A stretch of DNA of 64,000 nucleotides, from positions 14,012,001-14,076,000 of the forward strand of contig OX388348.1 in the NCBI GenBank assembly GCA_947579665.1, read 5' to 3'. The notes beneath the pieces were generated by a model that was not told the DNA's origin, made no database searches, and worked only from the letters and a program-made list of their open reading frames with translations. Numbering within the stretch: the stretch's first letter is position 1; each line of letters begins with the position of its first letter. The position numbers were made by a program, and so were the translations under genes. Below are positions 50,126 through 60,479 of this stretch, piece by piece. Source of the stretch: Sympetrum striolatum (taxonomy: Eukaryota > Arthropoda > Insecta > Odonata > Libellulidae).

Positions 50126-50302
50126 TACCCTCTGCGGAAATGGACCTTAATGATACTTTAAGGATAGGTGTTTTGGCCAATTGTAATAACAACGTTTTTT
50201 CAGTTTTAACCATCACTTCGTAGTTTCTTAATAAAAAGCCTTTAAAAATTTGCGTTAATTTCTAATTTACATTTAAATTAAATACATCGACTCTAACTTA
50301 CG

Positions 50303-50375
50303 ACAACTCTGTGGTGTAATGGTTATCGTTTTCATCTGCAATTGTTATTTTGCTGGTTCGAATCCCAGGTCGATC
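50303..50375 (+). pseudogene. tRNA-derived sequence (SINE head or tRNA pseudogene)
   Basis: TGTGGTGTAATGGTTATCG carries an A box, and GGTTCGAATCCC a consensus B box, at tRNA-like spacing, with CGAC/GTCG at the flanks and a following T-run. The T-arm pairing and the acceptor stem do not close properly and no credible anticodon arm forms. It is therefore a SINE head or decayed tRNA. Confidence 0.5.
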
Positions 50376-51015
50376 TAATTTTTTTCACCTTCTTTTTCTG
50401 CCGCAAAATTACCCTGTTTTCAGTAAATATTTTATGAATTTAAATGCCACAGTCAGGAATAACTATTTGCTGGTCATTTCATTTCTAGCTGCATAATACA
50501 TATTATCTTTTCGGTAGAAAAAGTTTTTCATCGACGGGGAAATTTTCAACGCAGATTCTCAAGAATTTACGCTGTTATTTGAAATCACTTACCCATGTTA
50601 TAACGGTACACTTTGAGGAGGACAAAGGAAGGGGACCCGGGATTTTCCTAGCTGAGATAAACTTTATTGCCCTGCCCTAAGAAACTTAAACCGGCCATCC
50701 CCGAATACTAAACCCCAAATATTAAAACATTTCGTTACTAAACTAATGTTGATGGTGCTGATATGGATTCAGTGGAGTCAGAGTCCGATGATAATTGTCA
50801 GATACAAATCCCACAGTAATTTTTGTTAGGAATATTACCTAGAATTACCGTAGTTAATTCGATTTTAAAACTTAACATATAAAATTATGTCATTAATGAA
50901 GATAAATTTATCCATTAATACGTCAATCTCGATAGTAGTACCACTTTAGTTCGATGGAATGTTGAATTTGCAGTCATCCGTGCGATATTCTTTTGCGTGA
51001 TAAGAAAAGGATGAA
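50376..51015. other. unique DNA, no gene seen
   Basis: No coding frame or repeat boundary could be supported apart from the partial tandem unit near 50718. Confidence 0.45.
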
Positions 51016-51019
51016 AATT

Positions 51020-51310
51020 CTACCTATCGACGGCCCGTCCTCTGCCATGCATCGCGTTTAAAAAGCGGCGGTTTTGGCGCTATGGTTCAATGAGAGACGG
51101 TTTTTCATTGGCTGGGGTCTAAGACGTCTTCTCTTCGGCCGCGAGCTGTTACGTCACGAACGGAAGCCTCTGTATAAAGTAGAATGTGCCTCCCGCGTAG
51201 GGGCAAAGCGTGCCTTCGTTTCGTCTCCCACTATTCGTCAGCCGGCCTTCGGTCCCCGCGTTTCCCCAGCCGAATTTCCCCAATAACCCCCCTGTTCGGA
51301 AACTGAAAGA
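51020..51310 (+). promoter_or_regulatory. CpG-rich promoter-like patch
   Basis: In order on the plus strand: an E2F-type TTTTGGCGC (51072-51080), an inverted CCAAT box CATTGGCT (51106-51113), a half-CRE TTACGTCACG (51149-51158) and TGTATAAAGT (51171-51180), which could be a TATA box with initiation near 51205. The order and spacing are those of a cell-cycle-type promoter. The frame 51074-51286 overlaps the motifs and is not convincing. No downstream exon is recognised. Confidence 0.35.
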
Positions 51311-51689
51311 CCTGGGTTTGAGATTAACTCACGTCTATACATTTCAGTCAGATATATTCCAACATAGATGAATGTATGTAAATTTAGATTTGAATACAGG
51401 ATTTTTGGTCTATTCGCGATAACAATAATTAGTGCCATTTCATCACCTCATCATCATGAATATTTTTCAAGTAACAGTTTTCTTTATCTTATCTTAAATA
51501 AACAGTTTTTGAATTAATTAAATGCAATTAGCCATAAATTAAAAGCTAAATTTCGCAAGAAAACCATTACAGATTCTTCCTCCATTGAATTCGATGCATA
51601 AGGGTTTTCTTTTTACGAAGGGGGTCAATTCAATATAACGATTTTGGTACGTATAAACTCTGTTAGATTTAAAATCAATTGACGAAGCT

Positions 51690-53335
51690 GTAACTTTGTG
51701 GAACTCCATAACGTAGGAAAGGAAGAGAACACTTTGTCTTAGTTCCACAGTAAATTTATTGTGCGACCGGTTTCGACTATGGTCTAGTCATCTTCTGGCA
51801 GAAAATACAAAAAGTGACACACGTATATATACAAGAGACAACAATAAGCAAAAGGGTGGGGTAAGTCTAAGGGTTGGGAGAGGATGAGGGGAGAGGAGGA
51901 AGCAGGTTGACGAGCGACAGCAGGGGGGAGGAAGCATTGAAAAGGTACACATTGGTCAGGTTAAAGGCATTTCTTTTGTGAATTAAAATTTCCATTTGCT
52001 CAAAAATATCGAGCTTTGGGCCCTTTGGTAATTGATGTAGAAGCTTAGCCTGAAAGTCCGAAGAATGATTTTCTTCCAGCAAGTGCATGGAAAAATGTGA
52101 AGCATCAGAACCATTTATGAAGGATTGTTTATGTTCCTTAATCCTAGTGCACAGACTTCTACCAGTTTGACCCAAATAAATTGCTCCACAGTCATTACAA
52201 GTTAGTTTATAAACCCCAGATTTACGAGCAATGTCCAACTTATCTTTACAATTAGTAAGTATTTTGCCAATATTGTTCAAAGTGTAGAAAGCAGGTTTGT
52301 GGTCAGTGGGGAGGGAGTTCGCAATCTTATAGCTAATAGGACCAATAAAAGGGATTTTAACCCATTTAGTAATATCATCCTGTAGAGCAAGGGTGTGGTA
52401 AATACGAGACATATTTAATTTTCGTTGTTTCTTTTTCAAAATAGCATCGATGAGTGAGACGGAATAGCCGTTAGCAACTGCAATTTGTTTTATAATTTGC
52501 AACTCCCGGGAAAAACTATCTTGATTAAGGGGTATATTAATTAATCTATGGATTAGACTATGAAAAGCAGCGTGTTTGTGCTGGATAGGAGCATTTGAAG
52601 TTGCATGAATCGTATGATTCGTGTATGAAGGTTTTCGAAAAATAGAAAATTTGATCCCATTGTTTTCCTTAGTTAAAGTAAGATCCAAGAAGTTTAAAGC
52701 ATTATTAGATTCAATTTCACAAGTAAATTTTATGCTGCTATGGATAGTGTTTAAAAAAGCTAAGAATAAATCTAATTGTCTCAACGAACCATTCCATAAG
52801 CAAAAAACATCATCTACATATCTAAACCAAACCCCTACATATTTCAACTAAGAATTCTGTGAAGAAAATAATTTTGTTTCTAAATGGTTAAGAAAAATTT
52901 CTGAAAACAAAGGGGAAATTGGAGAACCTATTGTTAGACCTTCAGATTGAGAATAAAAACAGTCATTAAACAGAAAGTAATTCTGTGAAATACACAAATC
53001 GCATAACATTAAACATTCATCAATAAAGTCACTTGTAACGTTTTTAGTTTTTAACAAATCTTTCACTAAGAGAAGCACATCATTCTTTGGTACACTGGGA
53101 AATAAGTTCACAACATCAAACGACACTAATTTTGAGTTATCAAAAAGTTTAACGTTTCTTAATTTGTCCGCAACTTCTATGGAGTTTTTAACACAGTAAG
53201 AGGGATTGAAAGCTAGAACAGTTCTTAATATTCCATCTAATCTGGAAGCCAGTTTGTGGGTGGGTGAGGAGACACTTGACACTACAGGACGGATTGGGTT
53301 GTTGGGTTTGTGAAATGGTTTGGTGAAACTTCAAA
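51690..53335 (-). mobile_element. 5'-truncated Penelope-like retroelement
   Basis: This minus-strand element contains the C-terminal part of RT, the linker, a GIY-YIG endonuclease and a 3' tail. The tail (51690-51800) has the hammerhead-like motif at 51765-51797 and the CTGTGGAAC...GTTCCACA inverted repeat. Homology on the 5' side begins near 53333, so the N-terminal half of the ORF is missing. The 3' boundary is uncertain and may lie up to 150 bp further left. Penelope-like elements use the RT and the endonuclease for target-primed insertion and often lose their 5' part. Confidence 0.85.
51867..53333 (-). pseudogene. Penelope-like RT / GIY-YIG polyprotein, one in-frame stop
   Basis: One frame runs from about 53333 to the TAA at 51867, interrupted only by a TAG at 52848-52850. 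Upstream of the stop (144 codons from 53282) are RT motif A (FDVVNLFPSVP) and motif B (EGLTIGSPISPLFSEIFLNH). Eleven codons past the stop is the catalytic RYVDDVF of motif C, then NFLDLTLT and FRKPSYTNH. Further on (about residues 210-245 after the stop) is the endonuclease: GVYKLTCNDC, GAIYLGQTGRS, TRIKEH. It ends in a Pro/Ser-rich tail (LPPLPSSSPNP). The frame is otherwise intact, so the copy is young or recently inactivated. About 490 codons remain of a family that usually has 700 or more. Without readthrough the product would lose the YVDD and the endonuclease. Confidence 0.9.
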
Positions 53336-55097
53336 GACAATTATTATTTTTATTAAAACTGAATATGATTGATCAATACAGGCAAGACCATCTCTAGTGA
53401 CAATCTCCCACGGCAGTGGCTAATTGAAGGAAAGCATGATAAGCATAAAAGATAATCCCCATTTATGTGACTATTTCTGCCTACATTTGCACTTAGGTCT
53501 AGCCACCCTGTTAATCCAACCATCCTTCTGAAGTAGGTGGTGCCACTTTATGATGAATTCGGGGCTTAGGCATAATTAGTTTACGTTTTGGCTAAGATAT
53601 ATCGCTCCCTTTGTTCCTTCCACTTCCCTCATTTCCTGTAAGCTCCATTACTACTTCCTTCCATTATCCCATACCCTCTTTCTCCGCTTCCAATTTGATT
53701 TTCCCCTCGCAATATCTATCGGTCTTGTAAATTCGCCGTCTCCGTAAAAACCTTTGATCTAATGCCCTCTCTCCCTTCCTTCTCTTTCCTGTACCCTAAC
53801 TCCATTAAGATCATCCCCATTTTTCTTTCATGCCCCACCAAAGTCTCCAATTCCATCCCCAGTGCACTTGTCGCTTAATTTTTAGGGATTGCTCCGAGTT
53901 ATTGATACATTTCCTTGAAATGGCCTTCTGTCGGAATACTTTTTCGCCGTGTGCATTTCAAAATTTGATTAAATTTATGAACTATCAGAACCCCTTGTGC
54001 TAAGAGCATGTGGGGATATTGAGGGGTGACTCAATTTGTAACTTTCAGTTACAACTAAATTGTTTATATCGAAATGTATTGCAAATTTTATGGAAAACTT
54101 AAGCAAATAATGTTGGATGACATGAAGAGTGATGTAAGTTACAAAGAAACGAAAGAAAAGGTATTGAATAGGGAATAATAAGGCACATGATCCAAACAAA
54201 AGGTTGAATATTTATATATGCACGTAACACATGAGGTGTTCATATTGTTTTATTGCAACAATGTTGTTATTTTCTCTTACATTTGCTTTTTCGTCATTGA
54301 AAAGTTCGGTAGAACATAGTAAATCCGTTCCATTCTATAGATAGGAAATTAAAATACGTCATCTGCAGCTCTCTTTATTATTTAGTTTGCTTTCAGGTGT
54401 GTAACGAGTAATGTAAAATTTCATTCTGTTTAGAATAAAGAGCCGCATTCAGCTAGGTACGGACATATCAGAACGGACAATCTACCTTTTTATTTTTTTC
54501 AATTAAATTCAACTAGAATGCCCTGTTTCCAGTTATTTCTAATTTTATGAGAACTGGAGACTCTACTGTTAGGATTTAAATTTTTTAATATAAAATGCTC
54601 CTGGGTCACGGATGAAGTTTTAATTGCAGCAGGTGTTTGTGATTTTGCATCCTTGTAGCGAATGTTTGTCACTCTCTTACATGTGGTTAACGGGAGCCAC
54701 GGGCTATTAAAATTACGGATTCGGTGACTGCACATCACGAAATGAGTCACACAATCAAAGGCACGATTACTGCTACTCACGCATTGTATTCACAAAGTAT
54801 GCATGTAGTCTAATATAACATGATATTTGTAATATCAAAATAATGTCTTCCTTTAGATTGTAAATTCTGTTTGTTTGGAACAGCGTTAACGGGTTAGGAA
54901 ATCTTAATTTAATGTTGTATATTGGATGACTGATTGAATATTAATGTATATATTTTATTACATCTTATAATTTTCGTGATAAATAATATTATTGTACTTT
55001 GGAAATTATATCTAGTCATGTATCATTTATTCATTACGTCTTAGATGAAGAAATACCGACCAGAAAAGAATATTATGGGGAAATTTAAAATAATTAT
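53336..55097. other. unique DNA, CT-rich patch, no gene seen
   Basis: 53590-53850 is C+T-rich on the plus strand. Frames of 74 and 93 codons on the minus strand (to 54780) do not look like protein. No repeat boundary was found. Confidence 0.4.
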
Positions 55098-55323
55098 TAT
55101 AGGGACCACCTTACCCATGCACGTGGGTAAAGTGTACATTTCGCAAACTTACGAAACTTTTATGATGACGAGTGTAATTTTATTTGCAAAATTTACATAA
55201 TTTTGGAAATGATAAATTAAGGTATAGACTTTATGCTGACTAAGTGCAAGATCAGAAAATTATACCTAGTAAATGATATAGCCAGTAAACTCTTGAGGGG
55301 ACACTTTACCCGGATCTCCCCTA
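55098..55323. mobile_element. short TIR-like element
   Basis: The left end ATAGGGACCACCTTACCC...GGGTAAAGTGT (to about 55137) matches the inverted right end (reverse complement ATAGGGGAGATCCGGGTAAA), except for an extra TTACCCATGCACGTGGGTAA palindrome on the left. The GGGTAAAGTGT core resembles the GGGGTGACTT core of the element at 47.5 kb. No clear target duplication. Confidence 0.4.
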
Positions 55324-56984
55324 TGTTTATTTAGATATACTTTGTCTTTGATAAAGTTGCTGGCTGGCTTCTCGTCATACCTGCGTAACTTTTGTCATAA
55401 GGGCTAAGGGATTAGGGACAAGGGATTATTAGGGATAGACTTATTCAGTGTTTAAGTCCCATCTACATCGCTGTGTTGAATGCAAAATAATATGTGAATC
55501 GTGTTTATATGTGTTTATTTGAAAACTTGTATCAATGGTGGGGAGAAGTGATTATTAGTGTGAGGGTATATCATTGATTGTGGTGTTGTAGAATGTGATT
55601 ATTATTCATTGAGTCATTTTGCAACACTCACGTAGACTTGTTCCTCTCGTGAGAAAAATACCTCACTCCTCATCTTGTTTAACAAGCCTCATTCCCTTCT
55701 CTTGGTAGCTAATGGTAACGGAGACAAGGTTCCAATAATTCTTCGGTCTGTTTGACAGGAGACGCTAATTAATAAAAAACAATTTCTCATAGTTTTGATC
55801 GAGAATAACTTCCGGAGTGATTATTTTTTCGTTAAATAGTGAGAAATTAATAGAACACAATTTAGCTCAGAAAATTCACAGCTTCTAATTTCCCATGAAG
55901 CAGAATTCACGCATCCCATAACATGCGTTTTCCAAAGGAGGAAAAGTCAAGAGTTGTGTCAATAGCGAATAATTTTAGTTAAGAATTCAAAGTACGTTGG
56001 GATTTGCCTCAACTGTCCGGGGCAGCCTCACCCTGAGGCTAGTCGATTAACTTTGTCAAGAACGTATACTGAAATATGAATTCTGAGTTCCTTCTCCATA
56101 AAAGGTTTCGGAAACATAAAGAATTTTAAGGGAGAAGGGTCTTTTTTAATTTCTCTTTGGACCCATCTGCCTCAGGGGCTTGCTTGTGGTGAGGGTGGAC
56201 TTTTCATCCCACAAAACCTTTGCCCTTACCTATGCATTCCTCCATTTATTTAATTTATATCATCTATTTCGTTTAACCTTTCCTATTCATCGGAGATTAC
56301 AAAGTTTTAAGTTCGGTATTACATTTTATTTTCAACTTGCTGAGAATAATATTAAATGAAGATAATCTGAAGAATATTTTAAATGAAAATTGTACTATTC
56401 CAAATAGCGAGATTAATATAGACCCAAGATTTGACATGGTAATTTTCGATTCAGACGAAGTTAAACGAAATATTTCATCATGTAAATTATTTTCTGTTTA
56501 ACATTGCTTATCAACTTGTCCTTGTCGTGCCAGATTCAAAGTAAAGACTGTTCTGGCCATAAATAGGCAAGATGATCCCAAGATTATTGAAAATTAAGTG
56601 TGAGAATCATGATCATCAGAATCATGAAGACATGAGTGGGAATCGAACACGGGTCGATGAGTTTGAGTTTGGTGAGGAGGGTGAGTTTGGCGAAGACAAA
56701 TTTCATGGCGTAAGGGTATTTGAGGCTCCTTGGTATTGTTGTTTAATAGCGATTTCTTTAGAAACGAATAGATGTTGAATTTTCCACAAAAATATTGTGG
56801 CTCACAGAAAAAAATACTGAATTATAAACGATATTTTTGTTAAAAAAATACACTGTAAAATAATATGCAGTTTGATCTGGGAATAATATACAGCTTTTAC
56901 GTAACAAGGAAATTTATTTGTATGGAGTGCCTATGTTGATCAGTATCATTGAGTGTTTTCATTTATACCTGAGAGTAATAGGTA
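55324..56984. other. unique DNA, no gene seen
   Basis: No supported gene. AGCCTCACCCTGAGGCT near 56024 is a perfect short hairpin. A 68-codon frame (56572-56778) with Gly/Glu/Phe repeats is not convincing. Confidence 0.4.
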
Positions 56985-56989
56985 TCCTT

Positions 56990-57325
56990 GTTACCACTCC
57001 TTGCTACAAGAAAGAAAGCGTTACGAAACAATCATAAGAGTACAAACTATTGAAATTAGAACAGAAATATTAAATTTTTATTGCTATCGAGTATGAAATA
57101 GGTAATTCGCCCCTGATTGTTTTACATATTCTGTTCAGTATGTTTTTAATGTTTGCGATAGTTACCACTCCTTGTTGCAAGAAAGAAAGGGTTAAGAAAT
57201 TACATAAGTGTCCAAATTGTCGAAATAATAACAAAGTGTTTGACAGCTATCGAATAGCATTAAATGCAATCCAATTCACACGTGATTGTTCTAGATGCTC
57301 TGTTTTGTATTCTTGAAGTGTAAGC
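56990..57325. repeat. tandem duplication, period about 171 bp
   Basis: GTTACCACTCCTTGCTACAAGAAAGAAAG at 56990 recurs as GTTACCACTCCTTGTTGC... at 57161, with the rest of each unit (CAAACTATTGAAAT / CAAATTGTCGAAAT, TGCTATCGA / AGCTATCGA) alignable. The unit length is close to that of the array at 49.7 kb but the sequence is different. Confidence 0.7.
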
Positions 57326-57334
57326 GAACGCACG

Positions 57335-57478
57335 CACATTAAGAGACACAGTGAGAGGAGTAATTGATTTGTGAGGGGCGCCCCCGGTTAAAGATGCTCA
57401 TTCGGGGACAGAATCGTGGAGGCAATCAGCCCACTGGGGCCTATACACGTCAATAAAGGCCCCAATCAATCAATGCGC
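57335..57478 (+). mobile_element. LINE-type 3' end with (CAAT)n tail
   Basis: AGGCAATCAGCCCACTGGGG, CCTATACACGTCAATAAAGG, then CCCCAATCAATCAAT. The internal GGCC/GGCCCC complementarity and AATAAAG before a short simple repeat are as in family 2, from which it differs in sequence. Confidence 0.45.
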
Positions 57479-59424
57479 TGCCCTGGGACGGTTAACCATT
57501 TTTGCCAAATTGGCAACCGAAACTTCCTTCTTTTCGATCCGGTGGGTTTCACCTAATAGTCTCATCCTTAGGAAACCGTAGCTAAGCTATTACCTCCGGT
57601 ATATTGGGGAACACGGAACTGTAATCTCCAAGAGCGGGAGTGGAGCACGGATCACGTAGCGTGCATTGATCACTGAGGCGTGGGTTGTATCGAGAACGGA
57701 TGCGTATTATTCCAGGTACAAACTATTGTGGAACATGTTTATGGAACTTGGATAGGAAATTTATAAACAAACATCCGCGAAGAATTTGCCACAGCTCTTA
57801 GTTCTTCATTTAAAATATGTTTATTTTTTTAGATCGCATAGATTTTTAGTTCTGTAATCTTAACGATTGCCGATTGTATAACTGAACTATTGATATCATT
57901 CACTTAATTTCATTTAGAGTATACTTTAACTGCATTACAAACTTTTTCATAATTGCAAATTTTTAAAAATTTAATTGCACTGAAAAATGTAACTTTAATT
58001 TGGGGCATATATTAACATTAATCTAATACAGTAAAGTTTACTTTAAAATATAAGTTGGGTACTTTAATTGTTAATAGGCTAGTTCATTTGTCGGTTGGTT
58101 AATTCTCTAACAAATATCAGAGTACCAGACTTTTGTTAAGTAGAATATTTTTAAATGTTTATATTTCAATGACGAGAAGGTCATTTTACTTTGCAGTGCG
58201 GTTGATTGTATTTTATGTATCATTCTTTTATTATGTGTTAGTTTGCATTATTTAATAATTGTTACGTATTCCTCATCATCTGAATAATTTGTTCACATTT
58301 CCAAGCGTGTCTTTGCTATTAATTAAACTCAGCTGAATAGGAAGTAACTTCGTAAAATTCCTAATAGGAAAAATAAAAAAGGAATCGAATTTTCACTGAA
58401 AAACTTCGTCTTTTTCTACTCAAATTTGCAAAAAGACACAAAAAAAGTATTTCCTAATAGCCTTGACGTCTGAAATGCATTTTTATGCGCATATGAAACT
58501 CGGAGGCAACATTCTTGTAGCCAAAAGTGAAAAGGAAAGGTAAGGACGAAGGGACTAATGGATTAGGTGAAAGTAGAGAATAGAATTCAGGGAACACATT
58601 AAGGAAGAAATTTAACCTAAATAGGGAAAGGGGATAGAAATGGGAGGGAAGTTGTGAACTAGAGAGATAGGAAAAAGAAATAACGCATTTGTTACCAAGA
58701 ACAGTATTAGGGGATACATTTGGTTATTACTTCAATGCTTTATATAGCTTAGGAACATTTCTGGAAATACTATAACGATGGATTTTGACATTTCCTAGTA
58801 GTTTTTTTTTTAATCAAGGGACATTTTTTATCAAATAGGTCTCTTCTCTTTGACTGACGAAATGGAACATTAGGGATTATTCTAACAATGAAGGTAGTGT
58901 GAACTTAAAATAAAATACAATGTACAGTAGGATCTTGTAAGCTACTCATTAATACTTCATGCATTTATGACGAAAAGAAGCAAAAGAATTTTACGATATC
59001 AGCTTAAAGTTATGACTTACTTCTCTGATTTTTCTCTTCTCTGATTTTTCCCTTGTATTCTACGGCTAGTACATACTATAAGAAATACAAATTTAGAAGA
59101 GAATTTAAATATACATATAAAACTTCACAAATTTCCGAATACTTCGAGAATATATTTTATCCTGCATCGTTTTATTGTTATTCTAAAATTAATTTTGGAA
59201 AATATGTCTATGAGTCTCAATTAAATTATTGGCATTGTTTCTTTGCATTAAAAGTAGCAAATCTCGTCCACAATTCACCTTTATATAATTCAGAGGCAGG
59301 AACACACAGGAAATCTCGCGACGTTCACTTCCTATGCTCTGCAGAAGTGGATATATATTAATCAATAAATAATTAATTTTATATTTAATTAATTATATAT
59401 GTATGTATCAATTAATATATTTTT
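57479..59424. other. AT-rich DNA, no gene seen
   Basis: 57480-57720 is GC-richer. A 102-codon frame at 59053-59361 is rich in Tyr, Lys and Phe as expected from AT-rich DNA and matches nothing known to me. Confidence 0.4.
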
Positions 59425-59553
59425 ACTTTCTCCATATACGAAGTATAGAGAAAGTATTGTTTTCATGAAAAAATTCGACTTCGAGATTTCAACGGAAATA
59501 CACGTGTTGGGGTCCGTAGAACACATTTTGACCATTTTCGGAATGATGTCTGT

Positions 59554-59599
<46 letters not shown>

Positions 59600-60464
59600 T
59601 AGTGGGCGCTCTAACGTGAAAACTATAAGTCGTATCAATACCAAACTTCATATATAGTATTGTGGTGTGTGCTGTCAGAGTTGATTACTTTTTGGAGTAA
59701 ATCGGTCAACCGGAAGTCGAGCTTTATTCATTAAAGCTCATTTCCGGTTTTCAAAATATCTCCATAAATATGATATATACGTATATTGTATTACTTATAA
59801 AAGTTTTATATTATGTTATTTACTATAACTTTTGTATTTAACATATTTTTGTATCACCGTTTGATTAGGAGTTATTCGTGAAATACTGATAAACCGGAAG
59901 AAGATGATTATGTACTTTGTGGGCGCTCTAACATAAAAACTATTAGTCAGATCAACACCAAATTTCATATATATTACTTTTAATACAGTCGTTAGAGTTG
60001 ATTAGTTTTTGGAGTAAATCGGTCAACCGGAACTCGAGCTTCATTCTTCAAAGCTCATTTCCGGTTTTCATAATATCTCCATAAATATGATATTTAGGTA
60101 TATACTGTTAATTATAAAAGTTTTAGAAAATATAATTTACTATAACTTTTGGTTGAAATATATATTTTTGTATCACTGATTGTGTAGGAGTTATTCATGA
60201 AATACTGATAAACCGGAAGTTGCTGATTATGTACTTTGTGGGCGCTCTGGGCTCTATGGGCGGAAGACCAATTTCATCGTTTTTCATCGAGCATGTCCTG
60301 AAAAACATTATTTATAATGATTGTGACGTAAAAGATAATAATATATAAATTAATCACTCAACTTCCAAGTTAAAATTGAATATAGAGTTCGAGATTACTG
60401 TCGTAGATAAATATTTACATCTTATATATGGAGAAAGTCATGTGCTGGCCACATCAGATTTTTT
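59425..60464 (+). mobile_element. Helentron-like element, copy 6
   Basis: Complete, about 1.04 kb, with a long pure (TG)n tract (about 59561-59598), two monomers and intact termini. It is 325 bp upstream of copy 7 in the same orientation; the sequence between them is a LINE family 2 end. Confidence 0.75.
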
Positions 60465-60479
60465 AATATTTAATTCTTT

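Noticed and set aside
50303..50375. Functional tRNA gene
   Set aside because: A and B boxes are good, but the T-arm, acceptor stem and anticodon arm do not form.
56024..56040. AGCCTCACCCTGAGGCT hairpin as a histone 3' stem-loop or terminator
   Set aside because: Lacks the histone stem-loop sequence and has no gene next to it.
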